In this document: positions 26,368 to 35,887 of the stretch, in pieces
Layout: each line of letters starts with the position of its first letter
How positions within the stretch are numbered: position 1 is the stretch's first letter
The notes under the pieces: generated by a model
What the model was told of the DNA's origin: nothing
Databases searched by the model: none
What the model saw: the letters and a program-made list of their open reading frames with translations, nothing else
Made by a program: the position numbers and the translations under genes
DNA from: Streptomyces sp. Root1304
Lineage (GTDB): Bacteria; Actinomycetota; Actinomycetes; Streptomycetales; Streptomycetaceae
DNA: 64,000 bases
NCBI RefSeq assembly: GCF_001426405.1
Contig: NZ_LMEP01000001.1
Location: 435,241-499,240, forward strand
Direction: 5' to 3'

Positions 26368-29300
26368 TCAGCGGCCCGGGCGGAACGCCTTCGTCGCCTC
26401 GTCGAAGATCTCCGACACCTTGTCGCGCTCGCTCTGCGGGCCGATGACCTGCACGACGTGATAGCGACCGCCGTCGATCAGCGCGAGGTTGCGGACGAAC
26501 ACCTCACGGCCCGTGCTGTCCAGCCACCAGTAACTCCCGGTGGCCGTAGCCGTGCTGCCGATGTCGACCCGGCGGGTCTTCTCCGCCCCCGACCAGCTGG
26601 ACGTGCGCCACGGATCCAGCTCGCGCTCCTTGGAGTTCTGGTACTCCAAGGGGTCCGAGCCGTTCTCGCGGACGCCGTCCCGGCCGGGTACGACGATCAT
26701 CGTGAAGTCGCCGCTGCTGTACCGCACTTGTCCGGCGTCGTTGATGGCACTGCGCCGCCACCCGTCCGGCACCCCGATGCGGAAGCCCTCCGGGTCCTGC
26801 CGCAGGGCGTACCCGGCGGCGAGCGCGGGCCCCGAAGGGTTCGCGGGGGGCGGGGTGGTGCGCGGCGCGGTCGGCTTCGTCGACGGTGCGGTCGTGGGTG
26901 CGGTGGTGCCGGAGCCCGGGCTCCGACCGGCCGTGGTCGGGGGCCGGCCGGCGGTGGTGGGCTCGGTCGGCCCGGCGGGCGACTCCTTGTCGCCGGGCAG
27001 GAAGAGGACGGCGTACGCGACGGCGCCGCCGAGCAGGAGGAAGACCAGGACCAGGAGCGTACGGCCGAGGTTCCGCGGCGAACCCGAGGCACCCTCGGAC
27101 CCGGCGGACGACGACCGTCCGGTACGGGGCGGCCTGGGCGCGCGCTGCGGGATCTCCTCGCGGTACTCCTCGTGGAACTCCTCGCGGTACTCGGCCCGTA
27201 CGCGATCGGCGCGCCCGCGACCGGCGGGGGCGTGATCGCCACCGCCTCCGGGGTCGCCGCGTCCGTGATCGGCCTCGTACGCGCGCGCGTCCTCGTGGGG
27301 GGCCGGAAGGCGCGCGTCCTTGCCGCGCTTGTGGCGGTGCCGGCCCGCCCCCGCTCCCCCGCGCCGGCGGCGCACCAGCTCACCGCGCCGGCGGACGATC
27401 GGCAGCCGCGCCTCGTCGAAGGACGGCAGCGGTACGACTCCGGCTCCCGCCTCCGGCTCGGGCGCCGAGCGCACGAGGGACCGCAGCCAGCCGCGCAGCT
27501 CCTCGAAGTCGGGCCGTTCGGTGGGGTCCTGACGCAGCAGCGACTCCACGACCGGGCGCAGCGGCCCGCATTCCTCCGCGAAGGCGGGCGGCTCGGCGCA
27601 GACCAGCTGGACCAGCTCCGCCGCGCTGTCCTCCGGGTACGGCGCGTGCCCCTGGACGGCCCGGTAGAGGAGCGCCCCGAGCGCCCACAGGTCGGTCGCG
27701 GGGCCGATCGGCGGGGCGAGCCGCCAGTTCTCGTGGACCGGACCGGCCTGTTCGGGGGCCCAGCGTTCCGTGACGGCGCCGACGACCGCGATCCGGGTCT
27801 GCCGGGCCCGCTCGGCGGCGAGCCGGGTGGTGGGGCCGCGGTGGGCCTGCGCGGGGATCGCGACCGCCCCGGCCTCGCGGGCGGCGGCGGGGACCGGGAG
27901 GCGGGCCGGGTCCGGGGTCGCGGCCGTGTACCCGGCGGGCAGGGCGGGGCGACCGGAACCGGGCAGCACGGGCCCTCGTCCGGGCCCTTCACCTCCCGCG
28001 CCCCGCGACCCTCCCGTACCCCCTGAACCACCCGGTCCGCCCGAACCGCCGCCGGCGGGGATCGGTCCCGAGCCGTCCCGCGAGCTGTGCGGGCCGTCGC
28101 TCCAGCTGCCGGCGAGCATCACGCGCGGGGGCCTGCCGGGCGGCGGCCCACCGTCCCCGTACGGCTCGTCGCCGTCGTCGTCCTCGTCGTCGTCCGCCAC
28201 CCGCGCCCACCACTGCGGCTCGGGCGCGCCGACCGCCTGGGCCGTCGGCGGAGGGGGCGGCGGCAGTTCGGGCGGGCCGGGCGGCGCGGGCCGCTGGACC
28301 GGGAGCGACCCGGTCTCGCCGAGGCGCGCGGCGGCACGGGCCCCGGCCCGGTACGCGGCGATGGCCCCGGCCCGTGCGGCCCGCACATCGGCGGTGGGCG
28401 GCGCGGGGGCGGGCTGCGTCTCGGCGGGGGCAGCGGGGGTGGCGCGCCCGTAGGGGTCGACGCCGTACAGGTCGGGGCCGGGGCCGGGGTCCGGGTCCGG
28501 GTCGGTGTCGGGGTCCGGGCCGTACGGGGCAGGGGTCAGGTCCGGGTCCGCGTGCGCTTCCGACCCGTACGGGACCTGCTCGTCGGCCTCCTCGTAGACC
28601 TCCACCTCGTACAGGTCGGAGGCGTGGACCTCGGAGCCGTACTCCTCCGTGCCGTACTCCTCGAAGCCCCGCCGGCCGGAGCCGTACTCCTCCGCGCCGT
28701 ACCGCTCGGAGCCGTACTCCTCGGTCCCGTACCCCCCGAAGCCCTCCGGGTCCCCGAGGCCGCCCTCGGTCGCGAAGTCCTCCTCGGTCCCGAAGTCCGT
28801 CTCGGTCCCGAAGTCCGTCCCGCTCCCGAAGTCCGTCTCGGTCCCGAAGTCCGTCCCGCTCCCGAAGTCCTCCTCGGTCCCGAAGCCGACCTCGGGCCCC
28901 AAGTCGTCCTCGTGCCGGAACTCGTCCGGACCCTCGTCCCCGTCGGCCTCCCCCGTCGGCGAGTCCCACCCCGGTCCGGGTGCCTCCGCGTCCTCCTCCG
29001 GTACGGGGGCGTACCCGCAGAGGGCCTCCTCGGCCGCGCCCACCGCGAGGCCCGTGAGCACCACCCGGCCGTCGTCGCAGACGAGCACGGTCCGGGCGGT
29101 GATGTTCCGGTGCACCCAGCCATGGGCGTGGAGGGCGCGCAGCGCGGTGAGGACGTCGGCGCCGATCTCGGCGGCCCGGTAGGGGTTGAGCGGCCGCTCG
29201 GCGAGGAGCGCCGCCAGCGGGCGGGCCGCGATGCGTTCGCTCACTATCCACAGCGAACCGGCCTCCGCGAAGACGTCGAAGACCTGGTCGAGGAGGGGGT

Positions 29301-29604
29301 GGTCGGGGATCTGCGCGGCGGCCTGGGCCGCCTCGATCGCCCGGCGCACGACGGGTTCGGCGGGGCGGCGGGTCGCCCGCCCCGTACCGCCGTGGAGCGC
29401 CGCCGTGCCGCTCTCTCCGTCGAGCACCTCGGCATCGACGAACTCCGGCAGCGGCACCTGGCGGACCAGGACCTCCTGGCCGCTGTAGGTGTCGAAGGCG
29501 CGCGTCTCGGCCAGGGCGTACGCGTCGGAATGCCCGTCCGCGTCCACCGGCGGCAGCGGCAGGCGGTAGCGGTCCGCCAGCACCCTTCCCGCGTAGTCGT
29601 CCAC
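26368..29604 (-). CDS. Transmembrane Ser/Thr kinase homologue: split pseudokinase with ~415-residue insertion
   Basis: A 1078-residue protein. The N-lobe lacks a Gly loop, and the VAVK lysine position reads LVRQ. The catalytic loop is HRNITARTVL (~165-174) instead of HRDxKxxN, and the DFG position is TGLAVG (~184-189), so catalysis is unlikely. Just after this the domain is interrupted by ~415 low-complexity residues (about 193-608): tandem DFGTET/DFGSGT units, YGTEEYGSE units, an Asp/Pro run and Gly runs. The fold then resumes with RWAPEQ and ATDLWALGALLYRAV. One membrane helix at ~848-870 leads to an external domain opening DPEGFRIGVPDGW, as in the first kinase. GTG 29604 has GGGAGG upstream; GTG 29625 is also in frame. 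Confidence 0.9.
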   Translation of the reverse strand: MDDYAGRVLADRYRLPLPPVDADGHSDAYALAETRAFDTYSGQEVLVRQVPLPEFVDAEVLDGESGTAALHGGTGRATRRPAEPVVRRAIEAAQAAAQIPDHPLLDQVFDVFAEAGSLWIVSERIAARPLAALLAERPLNPYRAAEIGADVLTALRALHAHGWVHRNITARTVLVCDDGRVVLTGLAVGAAEEALCGYAPVPEEDAEAPGPGWDSPTGEADGDEGPDEFRHEDDLGPEVGFGTEEDFGSGTDFGTETDFGSGTDFGTETDFGTEEDFATEGGLGDPEGFGGYGTEEYGSERYGAEEYGSGRRGFEEYGTEEYGSEVHASDLYEVEVYEEADEQVPYGSEAHADPDLTPAPYGPDPDTDPDPDPGPGPDLYGVDPYGRATPAAPAETQPAPAPPTADVRAARAGAIAAYRAGARAAARLGETGSLPVQRPAPPGPPELPPPPPPTAQAVGAPEPQWWARVADDDEDDDGDEPYGDGGPPPGRPPRVMLAGSWSDGPHSSRDGSGPIPAGGGSGGPGGSGGTGGSRGAGGEGPGRGPVLPGSGRPALPAGYTAATPDPARLPVPAAAREAGAVAIPAQAHRGPTTRLAAERARQTRIAVVGAVTERWAPEQAGPVHENWRLAPPIGPATDLWALGALLYRAVQGHAPYPEDSAAELVQLVCAEPPAFAEECGPLRPVVESLLRQDPTERPDFEELRGWLRSLVRSAPEPEAGAGVVPLPSFDEARLPIVRRRGELVRRRRGGAGAGRHRHKRGKDARLPAPHEDARAYEADHGRGDPGGGGDHAPAGRGRADRVRAEYREEFHEEYREEIPQRAPRPPRTGRSSSAGSEGASGSPRNLGRTLLVLVFLLLGGAVAYAVLFLPGDKESPAGPTEPTTAGRPPTTAGRSPGSGTTAPTTAPSTKPTAPRTTPPPANPSGPALAAGYALRQDPEGFRIGVPDGWRRSAINDAGQVRYSSGDFTMIVVPGRDGVRENGSDPLEYQNSKERELDPWRTSSWSGAEKTRRVDIGSTATATGSYWWLDSTGREVFVRNLALIDGGRYHVVQVIGPQSERDKVSEIFDEATKAFRPGR
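28773..28890. repeat. 18-bp tandem repeat inside the pseudokinase gene, about seven copies
   Basis: CGAAGTCC recurs every 18 bases (28773, 28791, 28809, 28827, 28845, 28863, with a variant at 28881), encoding six-residue units of the type DFG(T/S)(E/G)(T/E). Copy number is likely to vary between strains. Confidence 0.85.
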
Positions 29605-29761
29605 GACGCCTCCCCACGCGCGCACGCTGTCCCCCGTGGACCCGCGGACCCCAGGAGTCGTGCGGGGTCACGCGAGTCCGTCACATTCGGTCCGGCACCG
29701 TGCAGTCAACGACTCTGTTCGACTTCGTACGGTCCTCGAACCCTCACGATACGGCCGCCGG

Positions 29762-32281
29762 TCAGTCCTTGGGGCTGAACGTGGCGAACGCCGTCTCCCG
29801 CAGCGTCCGGCACTCCGCGCCGTTCCACTCGTCCGCCTTGCAGCTGATCATGATGGAGTAGCCGTGCTTGGCGTCCACCTTGAAGCCGCGGTTGAGCACG
29901 TGGACGCGCATGCCCTGCTGGGTCCGCTCGAACTCCCAGTCGGCGACGGTCGGGTAGCCGTTGTACGAGACCGGGCTTATGCCGACGTGCTTGTAGCCCT
30001 TGCTGGTGGCGGCCACACCGATCTTGGCCAGCTCCCAGGCGCTCGCCGCGTCGTCCTTCGGGCTGCCGTTGAAGTCGACCTGGATGCGCGGGAAGCCGCC
30101 GCTCTCGCTGAACACGCCACCGCCGCTGTATCCCGGTATGGCCCGCATGCGGAAGTTCGCGGGCATCGCCATGGAGAAGTGGAAGCGCGCGTTCGTCACG
30201 AGGGCGTAGCCGGCGGGCAGTTGCGCTCCGCCCGCGCCGCCGCCGGGCTTCCCGGACGGCGTGACGCCGTTGCCGTTCGTCCCGTTGGCCCCGTCCGTGG
30301 CGCCGGTGGTGCCGTTGGCGCCGGTCGATCCGTTGGATCCGCTGTCCCCGGGCTGCACCCCGCCCTGCTGGCCGGGTCCGCCGGAGGTCTGGCCCTTGCC
30401 GCCGTCCGAGCCCGCGCCGCCGGAACCGTCACCGCCGGCCGAGGCACCGGCCGAGGACGTGGTGCCCCCGTCGCCCTTGCCCTGGTCGCCTTCGTCGCCA
30501 CCGCTGAGGGAGACCGCGAGGATCGTTCCGAGCAGGGCGAGCACGACGACGGCGGCGATGATCACCAGCGTGCGGCGCGGCACGACATCGGTGAGCGGCG
30601 CGCGTGCCGGGGTCGGCCGGCCGGTCCCGTGCTGCGGTACGGAGCCGGTGCCGGCGCCCGTCCGCGCTCCCGTGCGCGCGGTGCCGTGCGCCGCGGGCGT
30701 CGCGTCGGGCTTCACCGAGGCCGCCGCGTTGCGCACGGACTTCAGGGCGCCGCGCATCCGGTCGGAGGCCTCGGACGTCCGGTCCTGGCCGGCGGCCGGC
30801 GCCGCCGGTCCCACCGGCGCCCCCGGAACGCCCTCGGGGCGGGGCGGCAGCGGTACGACCCTGGTGACCTCGGGCGAGACCTCGGGCGCCGCGTCGGGCG
30901 CGTCGAGCACGGCCCGCAGCAGGGCGCGCGCACCGGCGTCGTCGAGCCGCTGGGCGGGGTCCTTGGCGAGCAGGCCGTAGATGACCTTCTCCAGCTCGGG
31001 CCCGGCGTTCTTCGGCGGGTCGACCGGCTCGGTCATCACCGCCGTGAGGGTGGCGATGGCGGAACCCTTGTCGTACGGCGGGCTGCCCTCGACCGCCGCG
31101 TAGATCAGGCCGCCGAGCGACCACATGTCTGCGGCGGGGCCGGGCTTGTGGCCGCGGGCGCGCTCCGGGGAGATGTACGAGGGGGCGCCGACGAGCATGC
31201 CGGTGGAGGTGATCGAGGGGTCGCCCTCCACCTGGGCGATGCCGAAGTCGGTGAGGACGACCCGGCCGTCCTCGGCGATCAGCACGTTGGACGGCTTCAC
31301 GTCGCGGTGGAGGATGCCCTCGCGGTGGGCCGAGCGCAGCACGTCGAGGATGGCGAGGCCGACCTCGGCGGCGCGCCGGGGCGTGAGGGTGCCGTCCTCG
31401 CGCACGGCGTCCGCGAGGGACTTGCCCTCGATGAGCTCCATGACGATCCACGGACGGTCGTCCTCGTCGACGACGTCGTACACGGTGACTGCGCCGTTGT
31501 TGCGGATCCGGGCGATGGCCTTGGCCTCGCGCAGGGTCCGGGTGATGAGGCGTCGCTTCTCGTCGTCGTCGATGCTGGTGGGGAAGCGGAGTTCCTTGAC
31601 GGCGACGGTACGGCCGAGGGTCTCGTCGACCGCGCGCCACACCGTGCCCATGCCGCCGCGCCCGAGGACCGCGCCGAGGCGGTAGCGGCCCGAGAGCAGC
31701 CGGCCCTCGCCGACCGGGGCCTTGCGCATCCGGTCTCCGCCGGTGCCGCGCGCACCGGAGGCGCCCTGCGCCGGCCGGCGGTCGCTCTCGCCGTCGCCGT
31801 CCCCGGCGCCGAACCCGGCCCGTCCGGTCGACGGCTCGGTCCCCCGCAGCCGCCCGGCCCCGGCGGGGGCGTCACCGGCGGTGGCGGCGGCTCCGGTCCC
31901 GGCGTCGCCGGCGGCCGAACCCGTCGCGCCGTCAGACGGCACGTCCCGAGGGTCCTTCGCGCCGTCGGCACCGGACTCCGGCTCCGACTGCGACTCCGAC
32001 TGCGCTTCAGGCTCCGAGTCCGGCCCGGACGTCAGTCCCGGCTTCGACTCCTCGGAAGATGCCCGAGACGGCTCCGAACCGGCCGCAGGCTCCGGCTCGC
32101 GCCCGTCCTCCGGTTCCCGTGCACCCCGGCTGACCTGCGCGTCCTGTTCCGTGTCCCGCGCGTCCCGCTCCGGCTCACGCGCGGCCGGGACCACTCCTCG
32201 GTCGCCGTCGGTCGCGGCCCCCGCGGCGGCGTCCCGCCTGGGGTCCTTCGCCGTGTCCCGCGACTGCTCCGCCTCCGACAT
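29762..32281 (-). CDS. Transmembrane Ser/Thr protein kinase (third of three)
   Basis: An 839-residue Hanks-type kinase with a long acidic, disordered N-terminus (~1-190, rich in Glu/Ser/Asp/Gly). The kinase domain (~200-460) is intact: GRGGMGTV, Lys229 in VAVKE, HRDVKPSN (325-332), DFG (345-347), SPE (371-373), ADMWSLG. A single membrane helix lies at ~571-592, followed by a Gly/Ser/Thr/Asn-rich external stalk (~593-680) and a globular C-terminal domain. ATG 32281 (MSEAEQSRDT) is preferred over a further upstream in-frame ATG because AGGGG precedes it. It is the promoter-proximal member of the kinase cluster, with the pseudokinase gene 157 bases downstream. Confidence 0.92.
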   Translation of the reverse strand: MSEAEQSRDTAKDPRRDAAAGAATDGDRGVVPAAREPERDARDTEQDAQVSRGAREPEDGREPEPAAGSEPSRASSEESKPGLTSGPDSEPEAQSESQSEPESGADGAKDPRDVPSDGATGSAAGDAGTGAAATAGDAPAGAGRLRGTEPSTGRAGFGAGDGDGESDRRPAQGASGARGTGGDRMRKAPVGEGRLLSGRYRLGAVLGRGGMGTVWRAVDETLGRTVAVKELRFPTSIDDDEKRRLITRTLREAKAIARIRNNGAVTVYDVVDEDDRPWIVMELIEGKSLADAVREDGTLTPRRAAEVGLAILDVLRSAHREGILHRDVKPSNVLIAEDGRVVLTDFGIAQVEGDPSITSTGMLVGAPSYISPERARGHKPGPAADMWSLGGLIYAAVEGSPPYDKGSAIATLTAVMTEPVDPPKNAGPELEKVIYGLLAKDPAQRLDDAGARALLRAVLDAPDAAPEVSPEVTRVVPLPPRPEGVPGAPVGPAAPAAGQDRTSEASDRMRGALKSVRNAAASVKPDATPAAHGTARTGARTGAGTGSVPQHGTGRPTPARAPLTDVVPRRTLVIIAAVVVLALLGTILAVSLSGGDEGDQGKGDGGTTSSAGASAGGDGSGGAGSDGGKGQTSGGPGQQGGVQPGDSGSNGSTGANGTTGATDGANGTNGNGVTPSGKPGGGAGGAQLPAGYALVTNARFHFSMAMPANFRMRAIPGYSGGGVFSESGGFPRIQVDFNGSPKDDAASAWELAKIGVAATSKGYKHVGISPVSYNGYPTVADWEFERTQQGMRVHVLNRGFKVDAKHGYSIMISCKADEWNGAECRTLRETAFATFSPKD

Positions 32282-32471
32282 GCGTCCCCTCTGCGATCCC
32301 TGATCTTCGCCGCGTCTGCCGCTTCCCGCGCGATGCGGTAACCCGCCCTGGAAGAGAGCCCATTGTCCCTCACCTCGGGACGGGTGGCGCCCCCGGGTCC
32401 GTACTCCGGGATGACGACGCCCCCGCACACCCCCCAGGTTCCCACCGGAATCGGGCGACCCGGACTTCCTG

Positions 32472-34178
32472 TCAGATCGGCACGATGTCCGGCGCCCCGA
32501 GCCGCGCCGCGTCCGCCGTCTGGTCGTCGGGCTGCCGCTGCGACTCGCGCTCCGCCTCGACCCGCTTCTCGTAGTGCTCGATCTCCTTCTCGATCTGCCG
32601 GTCGTCCCAGCCGAGGACGGGCGCCATCAGCTCGGCGCACTCGCGGGCGCTGCGCGTGCCCCGGTCGAAGGTCTCGATGGAGATCCTGGTCCGCCGGGTG
32701 AGGACGTCGTCGAGGTGGCGGGCGCCCTCGTGCGAGGCGGCGTAGACGATCTCGGCGCGCAGGTAGTCGTCGGCCGCCGCGAGCGGCTGACCCAGCGTGG
32801 GGTCCGCGGCGACGAGCTCGAGGATCTGCTCCGTCAGGGAGCCGTAGCGGTTGAGGAGGTGCTCGACGCGGACGACGTGGAGGCCGGTGCGCGCGGCGAT
32901 CCTCGCCCGCGCGTTCCACAGGGCCCGGTAGCCCTCCGCGCCGAGCAGCGGGGTGTCCTCGGTGACACAGGGCGCCACGCGCTGGTCGAGGCCGTGCACC
33001 GCCTCGTCGACGGCGTCCTTCGCCATGACGCGGTACGTCGTGTACTTGCCGCCGGCGACGACGACGAGGCCGGGGACGGGGTGGGCGACGGTGTGTTCGC
33101 GCGAGAGCTTGCTCGTGGCGTCCGACTCGCCGGCGAGCAGGGGCCGCAGGCCCGCGTAGACGCCCTGGACGTCGTCGCGGGTGAGCGGTGTGGAGAGCAC
33201 GGTGTTCACGTGCTCCAGGAGGTAGTCGATGTCGGCGCTGGACGCGGCGGGGTGGGCCTTGTCGAGGTCCCACTCGGTGTCCGTGGTGCCGACGATCCAG
33301 TGGCGGCCCCAGGGGATCACGAAGAGCACGGACTTCTCGGTGCGCAGGATGAGTCCGGTGGTCGAGTGGATGCGGTCCTTGGGGACGACGAGGTGGATGC
33401 CCTTGGAGGCGCGGACGTGGAACTGGCCGCGCTCGCCGATGAGGGCCTGGGTGTCGTCGGTCCACACCCCGGTGGCGTTGACGATCTGCTTGGCCCGGAT
33501 CTCGTACGCGAGACCGGCCTCGACGTCCTGGACGCGCGCGCCGACGACCCGCTCGCCCTCGCGCAGGAAGCCGGTGACGCGGGCCCTGCTGGCGGCCTTG
33601 GCGCCGTAGGAGGCGGCGGTGCGCACGAGGGTGGTGACGAAGCGGGCGTCGTCCATCTGGGCGTCGTAGTACTGCAGGGCGCCGACGAGCGCGTCCTTCC
33701 GCAGGCAGGGGGCGACCCGCAGTGCCGAGCGCCGGGAGAGGTGCCGGTGGACGGGGAGGCCCCGGCCGTGGCCGGAGGACAGGGACATCGCGTCGTACAG
33801 CGCGACGCCGGAGCCCGCGTAGAACCGCTCCCAGCCCTTGTGCTGGAGCGGGTAGAGGAAGGGGACCGGCTTCACCAGGTGGGGTGCGAGCCGCTCCAGG
33901 AGCAGACCGCGCTCCTTGAGCGCTTCTCTGACCAGGGCGAAGTCCAGCATCTCCAGATAGCGCAGGCCGCCGTGGATGAGCTTGCTGGAGCGGCTGGAGG
34001 TGCCGGATGCCCAGTCGCGGGCCTCGACGATGCCGGTGGAGAGCCCTCTCGTGACGGCGTCGAGGGCGGTCCCGGCGCCGACCACTCCGGCGCCGACGAC
34101 CAGCACGTCCAACTCGCGCTCGGCCATGGCCGCGAGCGCCTCGGTGCGCTCGGCGGGTCCCAGTGTCGCTGTCCTCAC
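32472..34178 (-). CDS. glpD: Glycerol-3-phosphate dehydrogenase, FAD-dependent
   Basis: A 568-residue flavoenzyme oxidising glycerol-3-phosphate to dihydroxyacetone phosphate and passing electrons to the quinone pool at the inner membrane face. The FAD motif is VLVVGAGVVGAGTALDA (~25-41). GTSSRSSKLIHGGLRYLE is the family signature, and ATGVWTDD and VVAGGKYTTYRVMAKDAVDE are further flavin/substrate contacts. The helical C-terminal domain includes RYGSLTEQILEL and EIVYAASHEGARHLDDVLTRRTRI. GTG 34178 has GGGAGC upstream. No glpF or glpK is adjacent, so it appears to be a stand-alone unit. Confidence 0.95.
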   Translation of the reverse strand: MRTATLGPAERTEALAAMAERELDVLVVGAGVVGAGTALDAVTRGLSTGIVEARDWASGTSSRSSKLIHGGLRYLEMLDFALVREALKERGLLLERLAPHLVKPVPFLYPLQHKGWERFYAGSGVALYDAMSLSSGHGRGLPVHRHLSRRSALRVAPCLRKDALVGALQYYDAQMDDARFVTTLVRTAASYGAKAASRARVTGFLREGERVVGARVQDVEAGLAYEIRAKQIVNATGVWTDDTQALIGERGQFHVRASKGIHLVVPKDRIHSTTGLILRTEKSVLFVIPWGRHWIVGTTDTEWDLDKAHPAASSADIDYLLEHVNTVLSTPLTRDDVQGVYAGLRPLLAGESDATSKLSREHTVAHPVPGLVVVAGGKYTTYRVMAKDAVDEAVHGLDQRVAPCVTEDTPLLGAEGYRALWNARARIAARTGLHVVRVEHLLNRYGSLTEQILELVAADPTLGQPLAAADDYLRAEIVYAASHEGARHLDDVLTRRTRISIETFDRGTRSARECAELMAPVLGWDDRQIEKEIEHYEKRVEAERESQRQPDDQTADAARLGAPDIVPI

Positions 34179-34540
34179 GGCTGTGGCTCCCGTCGTTCCT
34201 GTCGTTCCCGTGGTCCCTGTCGTCCTCGTCGTCGTGCGTCGTTCCTGTGGCCGCGCGCCGTTCTCTTCCCGCCGACACGCGAACCGGACCGGACCCGTAC
34301 GAACCGGCCCGACCGGCCCCGGCCGCGTGTGGTCCGGCTCACAGCTCGATTCTGTCCCGCCCCGGCGACTTCAGCCACCGCCTCGCCGCCGACCTGTGGA
34401 TAACACTCGATGACCTTCGGCCCCACAATGCGGCATATCGGTCATATTTACGCCTAGTCTGACATTGCGCTCGACCCGTTCTGTCCACCGGGCTTGCGCC
34501 TCGCGTGCCCTCCGGCTACAGGGAAGGACGGTCCACCTCC
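34179..34540. other. Divergent intergenic region between glpD and the nucleotide-sugar dehydrogenase gene
   Basis: 362 bases. Next to glpD lies a GTCGTTCCT-like simple repeat (about 34189-34248). Further right is a single perfect DnaA-box-like TGTGGATAA (34395-34403) and an AT-rich motif (34441-34463) that recurs upstream of whiD. Both flanking promoters should be here. Confidence 0.55.
34441..34463. promoter_or_regulatory. AT-rich GTCATATTTAC motif, copy 1
   Basis: GTCATATTTAC is followed by GCCTAGTCTGAC; the ends form a GTCA...TGAC dyad. 18 of 23 positions match a site upstream of whiD (41567-41589). It lies 78 bases before the dehydrogenase start. The function is unknown; a shared regulator or promoter class is inferred. 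Confidence 0.45.
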
Positions 34541-35782
34541 ATGCCCGCTGATCTCGCCGTCATCGGCCTCGGCCACCACGGACTCCCCCTCGCCCAGGCC
34601 GCCGCCGCCGCAGGCGTCGACACCATCGGCTTCGACACCGACCCCCGTCCCGTCGCCGAACTCGCCGCCGGACGGTCCCCCGTCGACGGCTCCCTCACCG
34701 TCCCGGAGATCCGCCGGATGCTGTCCGGGCGCTTCCGGCCGACCGCCGACCCCGCCGAACTCGGCCGGGTCCGCACCGCCGTCATCTGCGCCCCCACCCC
34801 CCTCGCCCCCGACCGCACGCTCGACCTCACCGCCGTCACCGACGCGGCCCGCGCGCTCGCCGCCCGGCTGCGCCCCCACACCACGGTCCTCCTGGAGTCC
34901 CCCGTCCCGCCCGGCACCACGGAGGGCCTGCTCCGCGACCTCCTCGAAGAGGGCTCGGGCCTCCGCGCCGGCCGCGACTTCCACCTCGCGTACTCCCCCG
35001 GCCGCCTGGACCCCGGCAGCCGTACCCACGGCTTCGCCGGCACCCCCAAGGTGATCGGCGGCCTCACCCCGGCCTGCACCGAATCGGCGGCCGCCTTCTA
35101 CGGCCGGCTCACCGACAAGGTGGTACGCGCGCGCGGCCCCCGCGAGGCGGAGACGGTCAAGCTCCTGGAGACCAACTTCCGGCACGTCAACATCGCCCTC
35201 GTCAACGAGATGGCGGTGCTCTGCCACGAACTCGGCGTCGACCTGTGGGACGTCATCCGCTGCGCCGAGACCAAGCCCTTCGGCTTCCAGGCCTTCCGCC
35301 CCGGCCCCGGGGTCGGCGGCCACGGCGTCCCCGTCGACACCGTCGGCGCCCACCGCCCGCTCCGGCTCGTCGAACTCGCCGGCCAGGTCAACGAACGCAT
35401 GCCCCCGTACGTCGTCCAGCGCGCCGCCACCCTCCTCAACGAGCACGGCAAGTCGGCCCGCGGCGCCCGCGTCCTCCTCCTGGGCATCACGTACAAGCCC
35501 GACCTCCCCGACCGCCAGGGCTCCCCCGCCGACGAGATCGCCCGCCGCCTGATGGACCTGGGCGCGGCCGTCAGCTACCACGACCCGCACGTCCCCGACT
35601 GGCGCGTCCGCGAACTCCCCGTCCCCCGCGCGGACTCCCTCTACGAGGCCGCCGCCCACGCCGATCTGACGGTCCTGCTCCAGCACCACCGCACGTACGA
35701 CCTCCAGGGCCTCTCGGTCAAGGCCCAACTCCTCCTCGACACCCGGGGCGCCACCCCCACGGGCGCGGCCCACCGGCTCTGA
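34541..35782 (+). CDS. Nucleotide-sugar (UDP-glucose/ManNAc) dehydrogenase homologue lacking catalytic residues
   Basis: A 413-residue member of the UDP-glucose/GDP-mannose dehydrogenase family. The N-terminal Rossmann fold (VIGLGHHGLPLAQAAAAAG), central helix (KLLETNFRHVNIALVNEMA) and C-terminal Rossmann fold (VLLLGITYKPDLPDRQGSPADEI) are intact. The nucleophilic Cys of GGHC is Gly262 in PGVGGHGVPVD, the Glu of SPE is Gly154 in SPGRLDPG, and the Asn of KLxxN is Thr211. Lys207 remains. Four-electron oxidation of a nucleotide sugar is therefore unlikely; it may be a pseudoenzyme or bind a ligand for regulation. ATG 34541 is chosen with GGAAGGA 11 bases upstream; GTG 34505 is in frame. Confidence 0.85.
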   Translation: MPADLAVIGLGHHGLPLAQAAAAAGVDTIGFDTDPRPVAELAAGRSPVDGSLTVPEIRRMLSGRFRPTADPAELGRVRTAVICAPTPLAPDRTLDLTAVTDAARALAARLRPHTTVLLESPVPPGTTEGLLRDLLEEGSGLRAGRDFHLAYSPGRLDPGSRTHGFAGTPKVIGGLTPACTESAAAFYGRLTDKVVRARGPREAETVKLLETNFRHVNIALVNEMAVLCHELGVDLWDVIRCAETKPFGFQAFRPGPGVGGHGVPVDTVGAHRPLRLVELAGQVNERMPPYVVQRAATLLNEHGKSARGARVLLLGITYKPDLPDRQGSPADEIARRLMDLGAAVSYHDPHVPDWRVRELPVPRADSLYEAAAHADLTVLLQHHRTYDLQGLSVKAQLLLDTRGATPTGAAHRL

Positions 35783-35887
35783 GGACGGCTTCGGCCGGAA
35801 TTCCCTATGCCCGTGGCACATGCGGCTGCTAGCCTCCGGGACCGCCGCGCGCACCGTTCCCTGCGCGCACCGTCCCGGGGGCCCTCC

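Noticed and set aside
34395..34403. Perfect DnaA-box-like TGTGGATAA
   Set aside because: A single box without a cluster, AT-rich unwinding element or dnaA/dnaN neighbours is not an origin.
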